Part shown: one piece after another, positions 51,318-60,276 of the stretch | How the letters are laid out: each line of letters opens with the position of its first letter | How positions within the stretch are numbered: position 1 is the first letter of the stretch | Notes under the pieces: generated by a model | Database searches by the model: none | The model's input: the letters and a program-made list of their open reading frames with translations, nothing else | What the model was told of the DNA's origin: nothing | Translations under genes and position numbers: made by a program | Assembly (NCBI GenBank): GCA_041665465.1 | Contig: JBAYIU010000001.1 | Location: 248,001-312,000, forward strand | Length of the DNA stretch: 64,000 nucleotides | Direction of reading: 5' to 3' | Origin: JACRPH01 sp041665465 | GTDB taxonomy: Archaea; Nanobdellota; Nanobdellia; Woesearchaeales; GW2011-AR9

Positions 51318-51944
51318 ATGGGAGACCCAAAAAAACTCAAAAAGAAATACAATCCTTTAGCTCATCCTTGGATTAGAGCGAACATTGAAGAAGGAAAAAT
51401 ACTCAAGAAAGAGTATGGATTAACTAAATATAAAGAAGTCTTAATTGCTTCTTCATTCTTGAAGAAGTATAAAGATATCGCTAAGAGGTTAATCGTTAAC
51501 AAGACTGCTCAAGGAGAGAAAGAAAAAAACCAGATGATGGACAAGCTCCAACGTTGTGGGTTAATCAAGTCCGGTGCAGGATTCGATGAAGTGTTAAGTA
51601 TCCAACTAAAAGATGTCTTAGAGAGAAGATTACAGAGTTTAATCTGCCGAAAAGGTTTTGCTAGAACCATGAAACAAGCTCGACAGTTTATCACTCACAG
51701 ACACGTAATGGTTGGAGAAAAAGAAATTACTTCTCCGGGATATTTAATGACCGTAACAGAAGAAAACGCTATTGTGTTTAAACCAACTTCTACTTTAGCT
51801 AGTGTTGATCATCCAGAAAGAACTCCTATTGTCAAAGCGGAGAAAACTCCTGAACAGATCAAGAAAGAAGAAGCTAAAAGAGAGGAACGGGAAAGAAGAA
51901 GCGATAGAAGACCGATTAAACGAAAAGGGAGACAACAAAGATGA
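51318..51944 (+). CDS. rps4: Small ribosomal subunit protein S4 (uS4)
   Basis: This primary rRNA-binding protein has 208 residues. The archaeal/eukaryotic S9e-type N-terminus (HPWIRANIEEGKILKKEYGL) is followed by the S4 RNA-binding domain (RLQSLICRKGFARTMKQARQ, FITHRHVMVGEKEITSPGYL). The long basic C-terminal tail (EERERRSDRRPIKRKGRQQ) is an extension. Its TGA overlaps the ATG of rps11 (ATGA). In bacteria S4 represses its own operon; whether this happens here is unknown. Confidence 0.96.
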   Translation: MGDPKKLKKKYNPLAHPWIRANIEEGKILKKEYGLTKYKEVLIASSFLKKYKDIAKRLIVNKTAQGEKEKNQMMDKLQRCGLIKSGAGFDEVLSIQLKDVLERRLQSLICRKGFARTMKQARQFITHRHVMVGEKEITSPGYLMTVTEENAIVFKPTSTLASVDHPERTPIVKAEKTPEQIKKEEAKREERERRSDRRPIKRKGRQQR

Positions 51945-52402
51945 GACCTAACACTATCACCAGAGTACCTCGTGAACACAGAAGTTATTCTGACTCCCCC
52001 CAACAACCACAGATGAAAATGCGTTGGGCAGTAGCACATATTTTGTCTACTTTTAACAATACCATAATTACCGTTACTGATGTAACTGAAACTGAAACAT
52101 TAGCTAGAAGCAGTGGTGGACAGATGGTCACTTCTGATCGTTTAGAAAGTTCTCCCAGTGCAGCTTTAGGAGCAGCTAAAAAAGTTTCAGAGATATTACG
52201 TGAGAAAGGAGTTAACGGATTATATATTAAAGTTCGTGCTCGAGGCGGACATAATGGATCAAAAAGTATGGGTCCCGGTGCTCAAGCAGCAATCAGAGCT
52301 CTTTCTCGTGAAGGATTTAGGATCGGAAGAATTGAAGAAGTCACTCCTGAACCACATAACGGATGCAGAATGAAAGGCGGACGTCGTGGACGAAGAGTCT
52401 AG
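51941..52402 (+). CDS. rps11: Small ribosomal subunit protein S11 (uS11)
   Basis: S11 of the platform, 153 residues. Typical segments are VAHILSTFNNTIITVTDVT, SGGQMVTSDRLESSPSAALG, GLYIKVRARGGHNGSKSMGP and the C-terminal PEPHNGCRMKGGRRGRRV. Start overlaps the rps4 stop by 4 bases. rpoD follows after 8 bases with a GGTGA site. Confidence 0.97.
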   Translation: MRPNTITRVPREHRSYSDSPQQPQMKMRWAVAHILSTFNNTIITVTDVTETETLARSSGGQMVTSDRLESSPSAALGAAKKVSEILREKGVNGLYIKVRARGGHNGSKSMGPGAQAAIRALSREGFRIGRIEEVTPEPHNGCRMKGGRRGRRV

Positions 52403-52410
52403 GTGAAAAA

Positions 52411-53196
52411 ATGGCTATCAAACTAGAAAAAGTTAAGGACGAACGCAAGAAGAATAAAATTTCTTTCTTGATTAAAAACTCTGATGAAGTGTTTGCTAAC
52501 ACCATTAGAAGATTGATTATAGAAGAAGTTCCCACCTTAGCAGTAGAAGATTTAGAGATCAAAGATAATGGATCTGCTCTTTATGATGAGATGTTAGGAT
52601 TAAGATTAGGATTAACTCCAATCAAGACTGACTTAAAAAGTTATGAACTTAAAGAGAAATGTAAATGTCAAGGCGCAGGATGTGCTAAGTGCGAGTTAAA
52701 GATAACCTTGAAAGCAAGCAAGAAAGGTTATGTTTATGCAGAAGAAGCACAAAGTGCTGACCCTGAATGTGTTTTTGTTTATCCAAAAATGCCTCTTGAT
52801 AAACTGTTATCTAAACAGAAGATTGACATTGTCATGACCGCTATTCTTGGCCAAGGTAAAATGCATGCTAAATGGATTCCTGGATTACCGATGTATCGCC
52901 GTGAACCGGTAATTAAGATTAACGGAAAGATAAACGATCCTCAAAAGATTGTCAGTAGCTGTCCACAAGGAATCTTTGCGGTTAAAGGAAGTTCACTTGA
53001 AGTAATTAAAGACAAGATTTATGACTGCAGTGATTGTCAACAATGTGTAGATCTAGACAAGAACATCTCTTTAGAAGAAAGTGGAGAGATTCTGTTCACT
53101 TTAGAAAGTTGGGGACAACTTAGCTGTAAAGAGATATTAACTCAGAGCGCAGAAATCCTTGTTGAAAAGATTGAAGAAATGGAGAAGTTAATTTAA
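52411..53196 (+). CDS. rpoD: DNA-directed RNA polymerase subunit D
   Basis: This is the archaeal counterpart of bacterial alpha / eukaryotic RPB3, which starts polymerase assembly with subunit L. FLIKNSDEVFANTIRRLIIE and VPTLAVEDLEI are typical. An insert holds CKCQGAGCAKC, and a ferredoxin-like domain has SSCPQGIF and YDCSDCQQCVDL, which could hold an iron-sulfur cluster. It is 261 residues from the ATG at 52411, which follows the GGTGA site at 52402. Confidence 0.95.
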   Translation: MAIKLEKVKDERKKNKISFLIKNSDEVFANTIRRLIIEEVPTLAVEDLEIKDNGSALYDEMLGLRLGLTPIKTDLKSYELKEKCKCQGAGCAKCELKITLKASKKGYVYAEEAQSADPECVFVYPKMPLDKLLSKQKIDIVMTAILGQGKMHAKWIPGLPMYRREPVIKINGKINDPQKIVSSCPQGIFAVKGSSLEVIKDKIYDCSDCQQCVDLDKNISLEESGEILFTLESWGQLSCKEILTQSAEILVEKIEEMEKLI

Positions 53197-53197
53197 A

Positions 53198-53557
53198 ATG
53201 GTTAAACGCACCGGTCCAACTAACTATCAACTGCAAACGTTGATCATAGAACTCCAACCTCACGTTCTAAAAAGTAAATTTTGGAAGAGAGTATTGGAGG
53301 AGGTTAACAAGCCTTCTCGACAGAGAAGAGAAGTTAATTTGTATAAAATCGACCAATTTGCTCAAGACGGCGAAACCATCTTAGTTCCTGGAAAGGTACT
53401 TAGTATGGGCGAACTTAAGAAAAAAGTAGACGTTGCCGCGATGAGTTTTTCCGCTGAAGCTAAACAAAAGATTGTTGAAGCTAAAGGTAAAGTATGGTCC
53501 ATTTCAGAATTATTGCATAAAAACCCTGAAGGAAAGAAAGTGAGGATTTTAGGATGA
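53198..53557 (+). CDS. rpl18e: Large ribosomal subunit protein L18e (eL18)
   Basis: This 119-residue archaeal/eukaryotic-specific protein begins MVKRTGPTNYQLQTLIIELQ and has SRQRREVNLYKIDQFAQDGE and ILVPGKVLSMGELKKKVDVA. It starts 1 base after the rpoD stop. Its own stop overlaps the rpl13 start (ATGA). Confidence 0.94.
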   Translation: MVKRTGPTNYQLQTLIIELQPHVLKSKFWKRVLEEVNKPSRQRREVNLYKIDQFAQDGETILVPGKVLSMGELKKKVDVAAMSFSAEAKQKIVEAKGKVWSISELLHKNPEGKKVRILG

Positions 53558-53976
53558 AAATCTACAATGGAGAAGGACTTATCTTAGGACGTTTAGCAGG
53601 ATTAGTAGCTAAAGATGTCTTGCAGGGAGAAGAAGTAGTAGTGGTCAACTGTGAAAAGACCGTGATTAGCGGAAAGAAGTCAAACGTAGTAGAGCATGAA
53701 AGTGCTAGAAGACTACGTAAAGGATACCCTTTAAAAGCTGCTAAATTCAGTCGATTACCTGATCGTGCTGCCAGACGTACCATCAGAGGGATGTTGCCTT
53801 GGAAAAGTGCAAGAGGTAGAGAAGCATTCAAGCATGTGATGTGTTATGTGGGAATACCTTCAGAATATCAGGGAAAAGATATGATTACTATAAAAGAAGC
53901 ATCTTATAAAAAATTGCCCAACTTGAAATATATCTCACTAGGAGATGTATGTAAAAGCTTAGGCGGGAAGTTATAA
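53554..53976 (+). CDS. rpl13: Large ribosomal subunit protein L13 (uL13)
   Basis: 140 residues. Typical segments are GLILGRLAGLVAKDVLQGEE, VVVVNCEKTVISGKK, and RRTIRGMLPWKSARGREAFK. It is in the conserved archaeal order between rpl18e and rps9, with a 4-base overlap upstream and 1 base before rps9. Confidence 0.95.
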   Translation: MKIYNGEGLILGRLAGLVAKDVLQGEEVVVVNCEKTVISGKKSNVVEHESARRLRKGYPLKAAKFSRLPDRAARRTIRGMLPWKSARGREAFKHVMCYVGIPSEYQGKDMITIKEASYKKLPNLKYISLGDVCKSLGGKL

Positions 53977-53977
53977 A

Positions 53978-54373
53978 ATGGAAAAGACTATCCTTACTCA
54001 AGGTAAAAGAAAACAAGCTATTGCTAAAGCTACTTTAAGACCCGGTAACGGGAAAGTGAAAGTTAATGGCCAATTGCTAAGCAACTTCAGCAACAAATAT
54101 TTGCGACTTCGTGTGATGGAACCGTTAGTATTGGCTGGAGAACTAGCGAACAAAGTTAACTTTGATCTGATTGTTAACGGTGGCGGGATCAATGGACAAG
54201 CAGATGCTTGCAGATTAGCTATCGCCAGAGCCTTAGTTAAATACAATGCTGATTTAAAAAAGACTTTCGATGAGTATGACAGACTGTTATTAGTTGCAGA
54301 TGTCAGACAAAACGAAACCTCTAAACCTAACGACTCTAAGCCAAGAGCTAAGAGACAGAAATCTTACAGGTGA
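53978..54373 (+). CDS. rps9: Small ribosomal subunit protein S9 (uS9)
   Basis: 131 residues. TQGKRKQAIAKATLRPGNGK, VNGGGINGQADACRLAIARA and the C-terminal NDSKPRAKRQKSYR are diagnostic; the last two residues YR reach the P-site tRNA. It is followed by rpoN after 7 bases with a GGTGA site that overlaps the stop. Confidence 0.96.
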   Translation: MEKTILTQGKRKQAIAKATLRPGNGKVKVNGQLLSNFSNKYLRLRVMEPLVLAGELANKVNFDLIVNGGGINGQADACRLAIARALVKYNADLKKTFDEYDRLLLVADVRQNETSKPNDSKPRAKRQKSYR

Positions 54374-54380
54374 ACAGAAA

Positions 54381-54578
54381 ATGATTATACCAATAAGATG
54401 TTTTTCGTGTGGAAAGCCCGTAGGTCATTTATGGGAAGAATTCCAAGAGAAAGTCCAGAAAGGAGAAGACGTCAAGAAGATTATGGACTCTTTAGGTTTA
54501 GAACGATACTGCTGCCGAGGAATATTCTTGGGACATGTTGAGTTAATTGACATTGCCGGAGAATTCAAACGCAGTTAG
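54381..54578 (+). CDS. rpoN: DNA-directed RNA polymerase subunit N
   Basis: This small zinc-binding subunit (RPB10 type) has 65 residues. IPIRCFSCGKPVGHLWEEF and LGLERYCCRGIFLGHVELI carry the CFSCG and RYCCR motifs. The correct start is the ATG at 54381, after the GGTGA site. It closes the operon here; the rpoK and rps2 genes that often follow in archaea are not next to it. Confidence 0.95.
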   Translation: MIIPIRCFSCGKPVGHLWEEFQEKVQKGEDVKKIMDSLGLERYCCRGIFLGHVELIDIAGEFKRS

Positions 54579-54611
54579 TTTTTTATATTCTTATTCTTTT
54601 TTATCTTTATT

Positions 54612-55031
54612 ATGGATTATGAACAGTTTAAGATTGATTCAGGACAATATTGGGACATCTTCCTGCACACTAATCAAGAATTGCTAGGAAGAAGTTATTT
54701 CTGGTACAAGGGAGAAGAGGAAGACTTGATGGAAATTCCAGAAGTGGCTTCTTTAGAATTGATGGTTAATGGTAAGAGACTGCAAACAGCTTTAACAAAA
54801 CTATTTCATCCGGATAAGTTTGATTACTTCTCTTTTAATTATCGAACCACCCACTTACATTTTCATGTTCTTCCCCGATATGAACACCCTAGACATTTTG
54901 CAGATAGAGAATTTATTGATCCAGAATTCGGAAGAACATATCACGGAAAACAGCAACAACTAATTCCTTTAGAAGTTCTCCTAGGAATTAAAGATAGAAT
55001 AGCAGGAAGATATTTGATACAAGGAAGATAA
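54612..55031 (+). CDS. HIT-family-like nucleotide hydrolase
   Basis: The histidine triad appears as THLHFHVLPRY (near residue 83), that is H-x-H-x-H-hydrophobic. The N-terminal WDIFLHTNQELLGRSYFWYK also fits the family. HIT proteins cleave nucleotide-phosphoryl bonds, such as in ApppA. 139 residues. It starts 33 bases after rpoN and may belong to the same transcript. Confidence 0.72.
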   Translation: MDYEQFKIDSGQYWDIFLHTNQELLGRSYFWYKGEEEDLMEIPEVASLELMVNGKRLQTALTKLFHPDKFDYFSFNYRTTHLHFHVLPRYEHPRHFADREFIDPEFGRTYHGKQQQLIPLEVLLGIKDRIAGRYLIQGR

Positions 55032-55056
55032 AAATCTAACCACAAAGCTTTTATAG

Positions 55057-55088
55057 TTGCGTACGTTTAAATACTCATTAATACGCAA
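55057..55088. promoter_or_regulatory. Operator-like inverted repeat at the toxin-antitoxin promoter
   Basis: TTGCGTA and TACGCAA are 18 bases apart and frame a TATA box (gtttaaata). The unit ends 13 bases before the antitoxin ATG, and a GGTGA site follows. Such repeats are where antitoxins repress their own promoter. The arms contain C and G and stand out in AT-rich DNA. Confidence 0.6.
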
Positions 55089-55101
55089 TAGGTGAAACAC
55101 T

Positions 55102-55338
55102 ATGGAACTAAAACAAATCAGTTTAACTTTACCAAAATCTTTGTTTGAAGCATCTAAAGAGTATTCTGAAGAATACGGGTTTAGAACACTTCAAGAATTT
55201 ATTTTAGATTTGCTTAGAAAAAAAGTTATTTTAGAGAATGCTGAACGTTATCGAGAGATAGAAGAAAGAATGAAAAAAGGAGTTGGCGTTAAGAAGCTCA
55301 GCCAGACTGAAGCACTTAAGTATCTAAAGGGAATATAA
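55102..55338 (+). CDS. Antitoxin (ribbon-helix-helix type) of a RelE-like pair
   Basis: The 78-residue protein starts with a strand followed by two helices (KQISLTLPKSLFEASKEYSE, FRTLQEFILDLLRKKV), which is the ribbon-helix-helix pattern for DNA binding. The charged C-terminus probably wraps the toxin. It should repress its own promoter through the inverted repeat upstream. The toxin gene starts 1 base after its stop. Confidence 0.78.
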   Translation: MELKQISLTLPKSLFEASKEYSEEYGFRTLQEFILDLLRKKVILENAERYREIEERMKKGVGVKKLSQTEALKYLKGI

Positions 55339-55339
55339 G

Positions 55340-55594
55340 TTGACTTATACCATCGAATTTAGTGATGAGTTTGATAAGTCTATTAAGAAACTAAAAAAGA
55401 AAGATAAAGTTCTTTTTGATCAAATACAGAAGAAGTTGATAGAAATAATTCAAGCCCCAGAACATTTTAAGCCTTTGCAGAATGTTCTTGCCGGATATAG
55501 AAGAATCCATTTTGGCAGTTTTGTATTGATTTATCAGATAGAAGGAGAAGTAGTAAGAATAATTTCCTTGGACCATCATGATCAAGCGTATTAA
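55340..55594 (+). CDS. RelE/ParE-family toxin
   Basis: This 84-residue protein with a TTG start has the RelE fold pattern: YTIEFSDEFDKSIKKLKKKD, then helix, then VLAGYRRIHFGSFVLIYQIE and VVRIISLDHHDQAY. Conserved positive residues and the HHDQAY ending fit mRNA-cutting RelE toxins. It is coupled to the antitoxin, 1 base away. The Nudix gene is convergent just downstream. Confidence 0.83.
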   Translation: MTYTIEFSDEFDKSIKKLKKKDKVLFDQIQKKLIEIIQAPEHFKPLQNVLAGYRRIHFGSFVLIYQIEGEVVRIISLDHHDQAY

Positions 55595-55596
55595 AA

Positions 55597-56040
55597 TTAT
55601 CTTTTTGGGATATAAAATTCTCCTTGTAAGAAGTTTTCCATCACTTCTGCACTACAGAAAAAGAGATTCTTTGGCAGTTGTTTAGGATCAAACCATTGCC
55701 ATTCAGTTATCTCGTCAGGTTCTTTAACTTCTGCTTCTCCACTGAAATCTTCAGATATCATCGCTAAAGTAATAAAATGAGCATGTTCGTTCTTATCGTT
55801 ATTCACACCAAGAACCTGTACTGAGTTAAGAACAATTCCGGTTTCTTCCATAACTTCTCGTTTAGCTCCTTCTTCAAATGATTCTCCGTAATGTAATTTT
55901 CCGCCGGGCATGGTCCAAGTACCTTCCCCTCTCAGAGCAGAATCAGCTTTAATGGGATCATCGTGTCTTTTACCAAGTAAGATCTTCCCGTTTCTAAGAA
56001 GAAGTACTCCCATCCCCACACCTACTTTCTGGTCTGCCAT
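55597..56040 (-). CDS. Nudix hydrolase
   Basis: The Nudix box is complete: GGKLHYGESFEEGAKREVME then ETGI, about residues 47-69, matching G-x5-E-x7-REUXEEXGU. The context TWTMPGGKLHYGE resembles MutT/NUDT15-type cleaners of nucleoside triphosphates. The ATG at 56040 fits a TATA-like box (CTTATTAATATC) about 30 bases upstream; a longer frame to 56094 lacks this support. 147 residues. Confidence 0.87.
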   Translation of the reverse strand: MADQKVGVGMGVLLLRNGKILLGKRHDDPIKADSALRGEGTWTMPGGKLHYGESFEEGAKREVMEETGIVLNSVQVLGVNNDKNEHAHFITLAMISEDFSGEAEVKEPDEITEWQWFDPKQLPKNLFFCSAEVMENFLQGEFYIPKR

Positions 56041-56145
56041 TAAAGAAGAATGATGTAAGAAGATATTAATAAGCTTTTGTGTTTTTGAGGACACTAGAGA
56101 ATACTATAGGAAATCTTTAAAAATCCCCTATTTCTTTCAACCATA

Positions 56146-56433
56146 ATGACAAAGAAAAAATCATTAGCCTGGTTAAAAGGAGCAATTATCGGTGCAATCT
56201 TTGGGTTGATTATAATCATAATCAACTACATCTACCTGAACTTTATCTCTTATCGTTCAGATCTGAAGTACGAATGGTTCTATTACATCTTTCATTATTC
56301 AGGTGCGGCTTATCTTGTTCCCATCACTATTTTCTTATGGGGAATTTTAGGATACATCTTGATTATAGTTGCTTACGCCTTGATTGGAACATTAATCGGG
56401 TACGGAATAGGTAAACTTCTTTCAAAAAAGTAA
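56146..56433 (+). CDS. Small multi-helix membrane protein
   Basis: The 95-residue protein has a basic N-terminus, a glycine-containing helix (GAIIGAIFGLIIIIINYIYL), then two more helices with a glycine zipper (ALIGTLIGYGIGKLL). Three membrane helices are likely. No family is recognised. A TATA-like box lies just upstream. It precedes IleRS by 64 bases. Confidence 0.65.
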   Translation: MTKKKSLAWLKGAIIGAIFGLIIIIINYIYLNFISYRSDLKYEWFYYIFHYSGAAYLVPITIFLWGILGYILIIVAYALIGTLIGYGIGKLLSKK

Positions 56434-56497
56434 ACCTTACCCTTATTTTCGTTTTTAAACCATAATCCTTTTAAATCCACTCTTACTCCTGCAGAAT

Positions 56498-59400
56498 ATG
56501 AAGTTCCATAATAACGGGTTTAAAGAATTAGAACCACAAATCTTAGAATATTGGAAAACTAAAAATATAGTTCAAGCTCTACGCGATCGTAACGCTAAAG
56601 GGCCAAAATTCTATTTTCTAGATGGACCACCGTACACTTCTGGGAAATTTCATCTAGCTCACGCTTGGAACTATTCCTTAAAAGATTTCATCTTAAGATA
56701 TAAACGCAGTAATGGATATAATTTGTGGGACAGAAACGGGTTTGACATGCACGGCCTTCCTACTGAACATAAAGCCATGGAAAAGTTCGGTCTGAAAACC
56801 AAGAAAGAGATTATCACTTTTGGGATGGATAAGTTCATAGCAGAATGTGAAAAGTTTTCTCAAGATATGGCTAAACTTATGACTGAAGATTTAGTCAGGA
56901 TGGGAGTAACCTTTAATGTTTCCAACCCGTACATGCCCATCAAGTCAGAGTTTATGGAAGGAGAATGGCAGCTGATCAAAAAGGCTTACGAGCAAGATTT
57001 ACTTTATTTCGGAGAGAAAGTTATTACTTGGTGTGAATTCTGTGAAACCGCTTTAGCTAAACATGAATGTGAATATGAAAACCGATTAGAAGATTCTATC
57101 TTTGTCAGATTCCAAGTTAAAGGTAAGAAAAATGAATACTTAATTGCTTGGACCACCACTCCTTGGACAATTCCTTATAATTTAGCCATCATGGTTAATC
57201 CCAGTTTAGATTATGTTAAAGTAGAAACTACTGATCAGCAAGGCAAAAACAAAGAAGTATGGTATCTAGCTAAAGCCTTAGCTGGAGCAGTAGTTCAAGC
57301 GGTAGCTAACCGCAAGATGAAAATCTTAGAGGAGTTTAAAGGAGATAAATTAGAAGGATTAGAATATATTCATCCTTTTGAAAAACATCTGCCTCAGTAT
57401 GTTGAACTGAAAAAGAAAAGTAAAAAGATCCATACTGTCATCCTGAGTGAAGAGTACGTTGACACAAGCGCAGGTACAGGATTAGTACATAACGCTCCCG
57501 GTTGTGGTCCTGAAGATCAAGAAGCATGTAAGCCGTATAAGATTGTCCCATTTAATAATCTCAAAGAGAACGGATATTTCCCCGAAGGGATGGGTAAATT
57601 CTCTGGGTGGAGAGCCAAAGTCGATGATGAACGGTTCATTGAAGCGCTTAAAGAGGAAGGTGCAATCATTAGTGTTACTGATGTGGAACATGAATATCCT
57701 CACTGCTGGCGCTGCCATAAACCGGTAGTGTTCAGAATGACCCAACAATGGTTTTTGAAAACAGAAGCCATTAAAGAAAAGATCATTAAAGGAAACCAGA
57801 AAGTGCATTGGGTACCCGATTCAGCAAATAACGCTTACCAGTCCTGGGTCAAAAATTTAAGAGACAATTCTGTTTCTCGACAAAGATTTTGGGGAACACC
57901 TATCCCTATTTGGACCTGTAAGAAATGTAAAGAAGTGAAAGTTATCGGTTCACGATTAGAGATTCAAAAGAATGGTGGAATTGTTCCTGAAAATCTGCAC
58001 ATCCCTTGGATTGATGCGGTTACTTTAAAATGTAAATGTGGTGAGATGATGCATCGTGACCCGGACATCATTGATGTATGGGTAGACGCAGGAACCACCA
58101 GTTGGAACTGCTTAAACAATGATCCCAAATTAATTAAAGAATGGTATCCAGCAGATGCAATTCTAGAAGCTAAAGAGCAAACTAAATTATGGTTCAGCAT
58201 GTTATCTATATGTTCTCACATTTATTTAGGCAATAATGCTTTCAAGAACGTTTACGTCTATGGAATGTTAAATGATCTTGACGGGAAAAAGATGAGTAAA
58301 AGTTTAGGCAATATTGTTTCTCCATACGAATTCATTGACAAACATGGAGTAGACGTAATGCGTTATTATATGTGTCAGAATAATGCTGGAGAAGACATAA
58401 ATTTCAGTTGGGAAGAAGCAGCAGTTAAAGGGAGATACTTACAAATATTATGGAACGTCCACAAACTATTGATTAATTTAGCTACTGAGAATAAAGCTAA
58501 TCCCTTCCAATCTAAGAAAGAGATAATGTACAACTTAATGCAGGCAGAAGAGAAGTATATCATTTCTAGAATGAATTCTACTATCAAAAAAGTAACCGAA
58601 CTATTTGAAGGGTACAGATTGGATGAGACCATTCAACCTCTTGAAGATTTATACTTAGAACTAAGCCGAACTTATATCCAGATGGTCAGAGAGAAGAGTG
58701 CTTTAGGTGAAGATCAAGAAAAAGAGGTAGTGATGTATACTATTTCAACCGTGTTGATTAATTTCTTGAAAATGTTCAATATCATTTGCCCGTTTATGTC
58801 AGAGGCTATCTACCTAAACTTAAAAGAAGAGTTTGGGTTAAAAGAAGAGAGCATTTCTCACTTCAGCTGGCCTAAAGCAGAAGAGAAGCATATTAATTTA
58901 AAACTAGAAGAGAGTATGGGTCTGGCCCAGAATGTGATTCAAGCTGCCTTGAATGCTCGTGAGAAAGCCAAAATGGGATTGAGATGGCCGGTGAAAGAGA
59001 TTGTGATTGTAACTAACAAAGAAGAGATGAAAGAAGCCACTTCACAGATGAAAGAGATCTTAAAATCACAGATTAACACTAAGGAAGTTAAAGTAGCAGA
59101 AAAATTGCCCGGATTAAAGTTAAAAGTCCGTCCAGACGGGGGAAAAATCGGACCGGTGTATACAACCATTTCTGCTCAGATTATCACTAAATTAACTATC
59201 GACAGTCCTGAAACCATAATGAGCCATATTGAGAAAGAGAACGTTTATCGTTTCGATATTGATGGACAAGAAGTGAAGATCACTAAAGAGATGTTGATCA
59301 TTGAACATGAGATCCCCAAGAATTATCAAGAAGTAGAGTTCAGTCAGGGATATGTGTATCTTAACTTGGATCGAACCCCGGAATTGGAAGCAGAAGGATA

Positions 59401-59644
59401 TTCTAGAGAGATCATGCGAAATATACAGCAGTTACGTAAACAAGTAGGATTTGAAAAGTTGGACCGGATTAAGTTATACTTGAAATGTAGTCCCGAATTA
59501 CAAACCCAGTTAACTCCTTTCATTAAGGACATTGAAGAAAAAGTGGGAGCAGAAAAATTGGAGTTCTTAGAGAAGCATCTCACTCACCACGGCAATTTCA
59601 AAGTTAAGAATGAACTGTTTGAAGTGTGGTTTGATAAGGTTTAA
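56498..59644 (+). CDS. ileS: Isoleucyl-tRNA synthetase
   Basis: This class I synthetase charges tRNA-Ile. Signature HLAH (HIGH) lies at residues 52-55 in DGPPYTSGKFHLAHAWN, and KMSKSLGN near residue 598. Between them lies the editing domain (LIAWTTTPWTIPYNLAIMVN), and zinc-type CxxC pairs occur (WTCKKCKE). At 1048 residues it is the eukaryotic/archaeal-sized form with a long C-terminal anticodon-binding region. It is probably transcribed alone. Confidence 0.97.
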   Translation: MKFHNNGFKELEPQILEYWKTKNIVQALRDRNAKGPKFYFLDGPPYTSGKFHLAHAWNYSLKDFILRYKRSNGYNLWDRNGFDMHGLPTEHKAMEKFGLKTKKEIITFGMDKFIAECEKFSQDMAKLMTEDLVRMGVTFNVSNPYMPIKSEFMEGEWQLIKKAYEQDLLYFGEKVITWCEFCETALAKHECEYENRLEDSIFVRFQVKGKKNEYLIAWTTTPWTIPYNLAIMVNPSLDYVKVETTDQQGKNKEVWYLAKALAGAVVQAVANRKMKILEEFKGDKLEGLEYIHPFEKHLPQYVELKKKSKKIHTVILSEEYVDTSAGTGLVHNAPGCGPEDQEACKPYKIVPFNNLKENGYFPEGMGKFSGWRAKVDDERFIEALKEEGAIISVTDVEHEYPHCWRCHKPVVFRMTQQWFLKTEAIKEKIIKGNQKVHWVPDSANNAYQSWVKNLRDNSVSRQRFWGTPIPIWTCKKCKEVKVIGSRLEIQKNGGIVPENLHIPWIDAVTLKCKCGEMMHRDPDIIDVWVDAGTTSWNCLNNDPKLIKEWYPADAILEAKEQTKLWFSMLSICSHIYLGNNAFKNVYVYGMLNDLDGKKMSKSLGNIVSPYEFIDKHGVDVMRYYMCQNNAGEDINFSWEEAAVKGRYLQILWNVHKLLINLATENKANPFQSKKEIMYNLMQAEEKYIISRMNSTIKKVTELFEGYRLDETIQPLEDLYLELSRTYIQMVREKSALGEDQEKEVVMYTISTVLINFLKMFNIICPFMSEAIYLNLKEEFGLKEESISHFSWPKAEEKHINLKLEESMGLAQNVIQAALNAREKAKMGLRWPVKEIVIVTNKEEMKEATSQMKEILKSQINTKEVKVAEKLPGLKLKVRPDGGKIGPVYTTISAQIITKLTIDSPETIMSHIEKENVYRFDIDGQEVKITKEMLIIEHEIPKNYQEVEFSQGYVYLNLDRTPELEAEGYSREIMRNIQQLRKQVGFEKLDRIKLYLKCSPELQTQLTPFIKDIEEKVGAEKLEFLEKHLTHHGNFKVKNELFEVWFDKV

Positions 59645-59682
59645 TCGTAATCTTTATAATCCCTTAAGGTTTACTTATAACT

Positions 59683-60231
59683 ATGGTAGGATATTCAGAA
59701 GCGTTGCCTGGAACAGGTAAAAAGATCATTCTCCGTTACAACGGCCTGTTTGATTTTGACGGAATGTACGCTGCGATTACTGATTGGGCCAAAAATTATG
59801 GATTTATGTGGCACGAGAAGGATTATAAGCATAAAGTTCCTTCTCCAAAAGGGGCAGAACAAGAGTTTACTTGGGTCCTAACTAAGAATGTTACTCAATA
59901 TATAAGAAACGAGATTACTATCAAGTTGCATGCTTGGGAGTTATTAGAAGTAGAAGTAGATCAGGGAGGAAGGAAGATTCCTCTTTCTAATGCTAGATTA
60001 TATTTGTGGATCGAGCCAAAAGTTACTTTTGATTGGCAAAGGAAATTTCAAGGATCAGGAAAGTTTGGAGAATGGTTAGGCAAATGGTACAATAAATTAT
60101 TAGATAAGGATTTCTCTAATTACTTAGATGAATTATATTATCGTACTTGGGATTTGCATGCTATCATCAAAACTTATTTCGATGTACAGACCAGAAAGTA
60201 TGCCTATAAAGGATACATGAAAGAGAATTAA
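59683..60231 (+). CDS. Hypothetical protein (182 aa)
   Basis: This soluble protein is rich in aromatic residues (FDFDGMYAAITDWAKNYGFM; RLYLWIEPKVTFDWQRKF). The pattern is familiar from DPANN genomes and looks like a single alpha/beta domain. No function is known. It follows ileS by 38 bases, with a TATA-like box between them. Confidence 0.6.
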   Translation: MVGYSEALPGTGKKIILRYNGLFDFDGMYAAITDWAKNYGFMWHEKDYKHKVPSPKGAEQEFTWVLTKNVTQYIRNEITIKLHAWELLEVEVDQGGRKIPLSNARLYLWIEPKVTFDWQRKFQGSGKFGEWLGKWYNKLLDKDFSNYLDELYYRTWDLHAIIKTYFDVQTRKYAYKGYMKEN

Positions 60232-60276
60232 TTTTTTGATGAATTTTATTTTTACTAGTTAAAATATCTTTATTGT

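Noticed and set aside
57482..57808. Leftward open frames within ileS
   Set aside because: They lie fully opposite well-conserved IleRS sequence and show no independent start signals.
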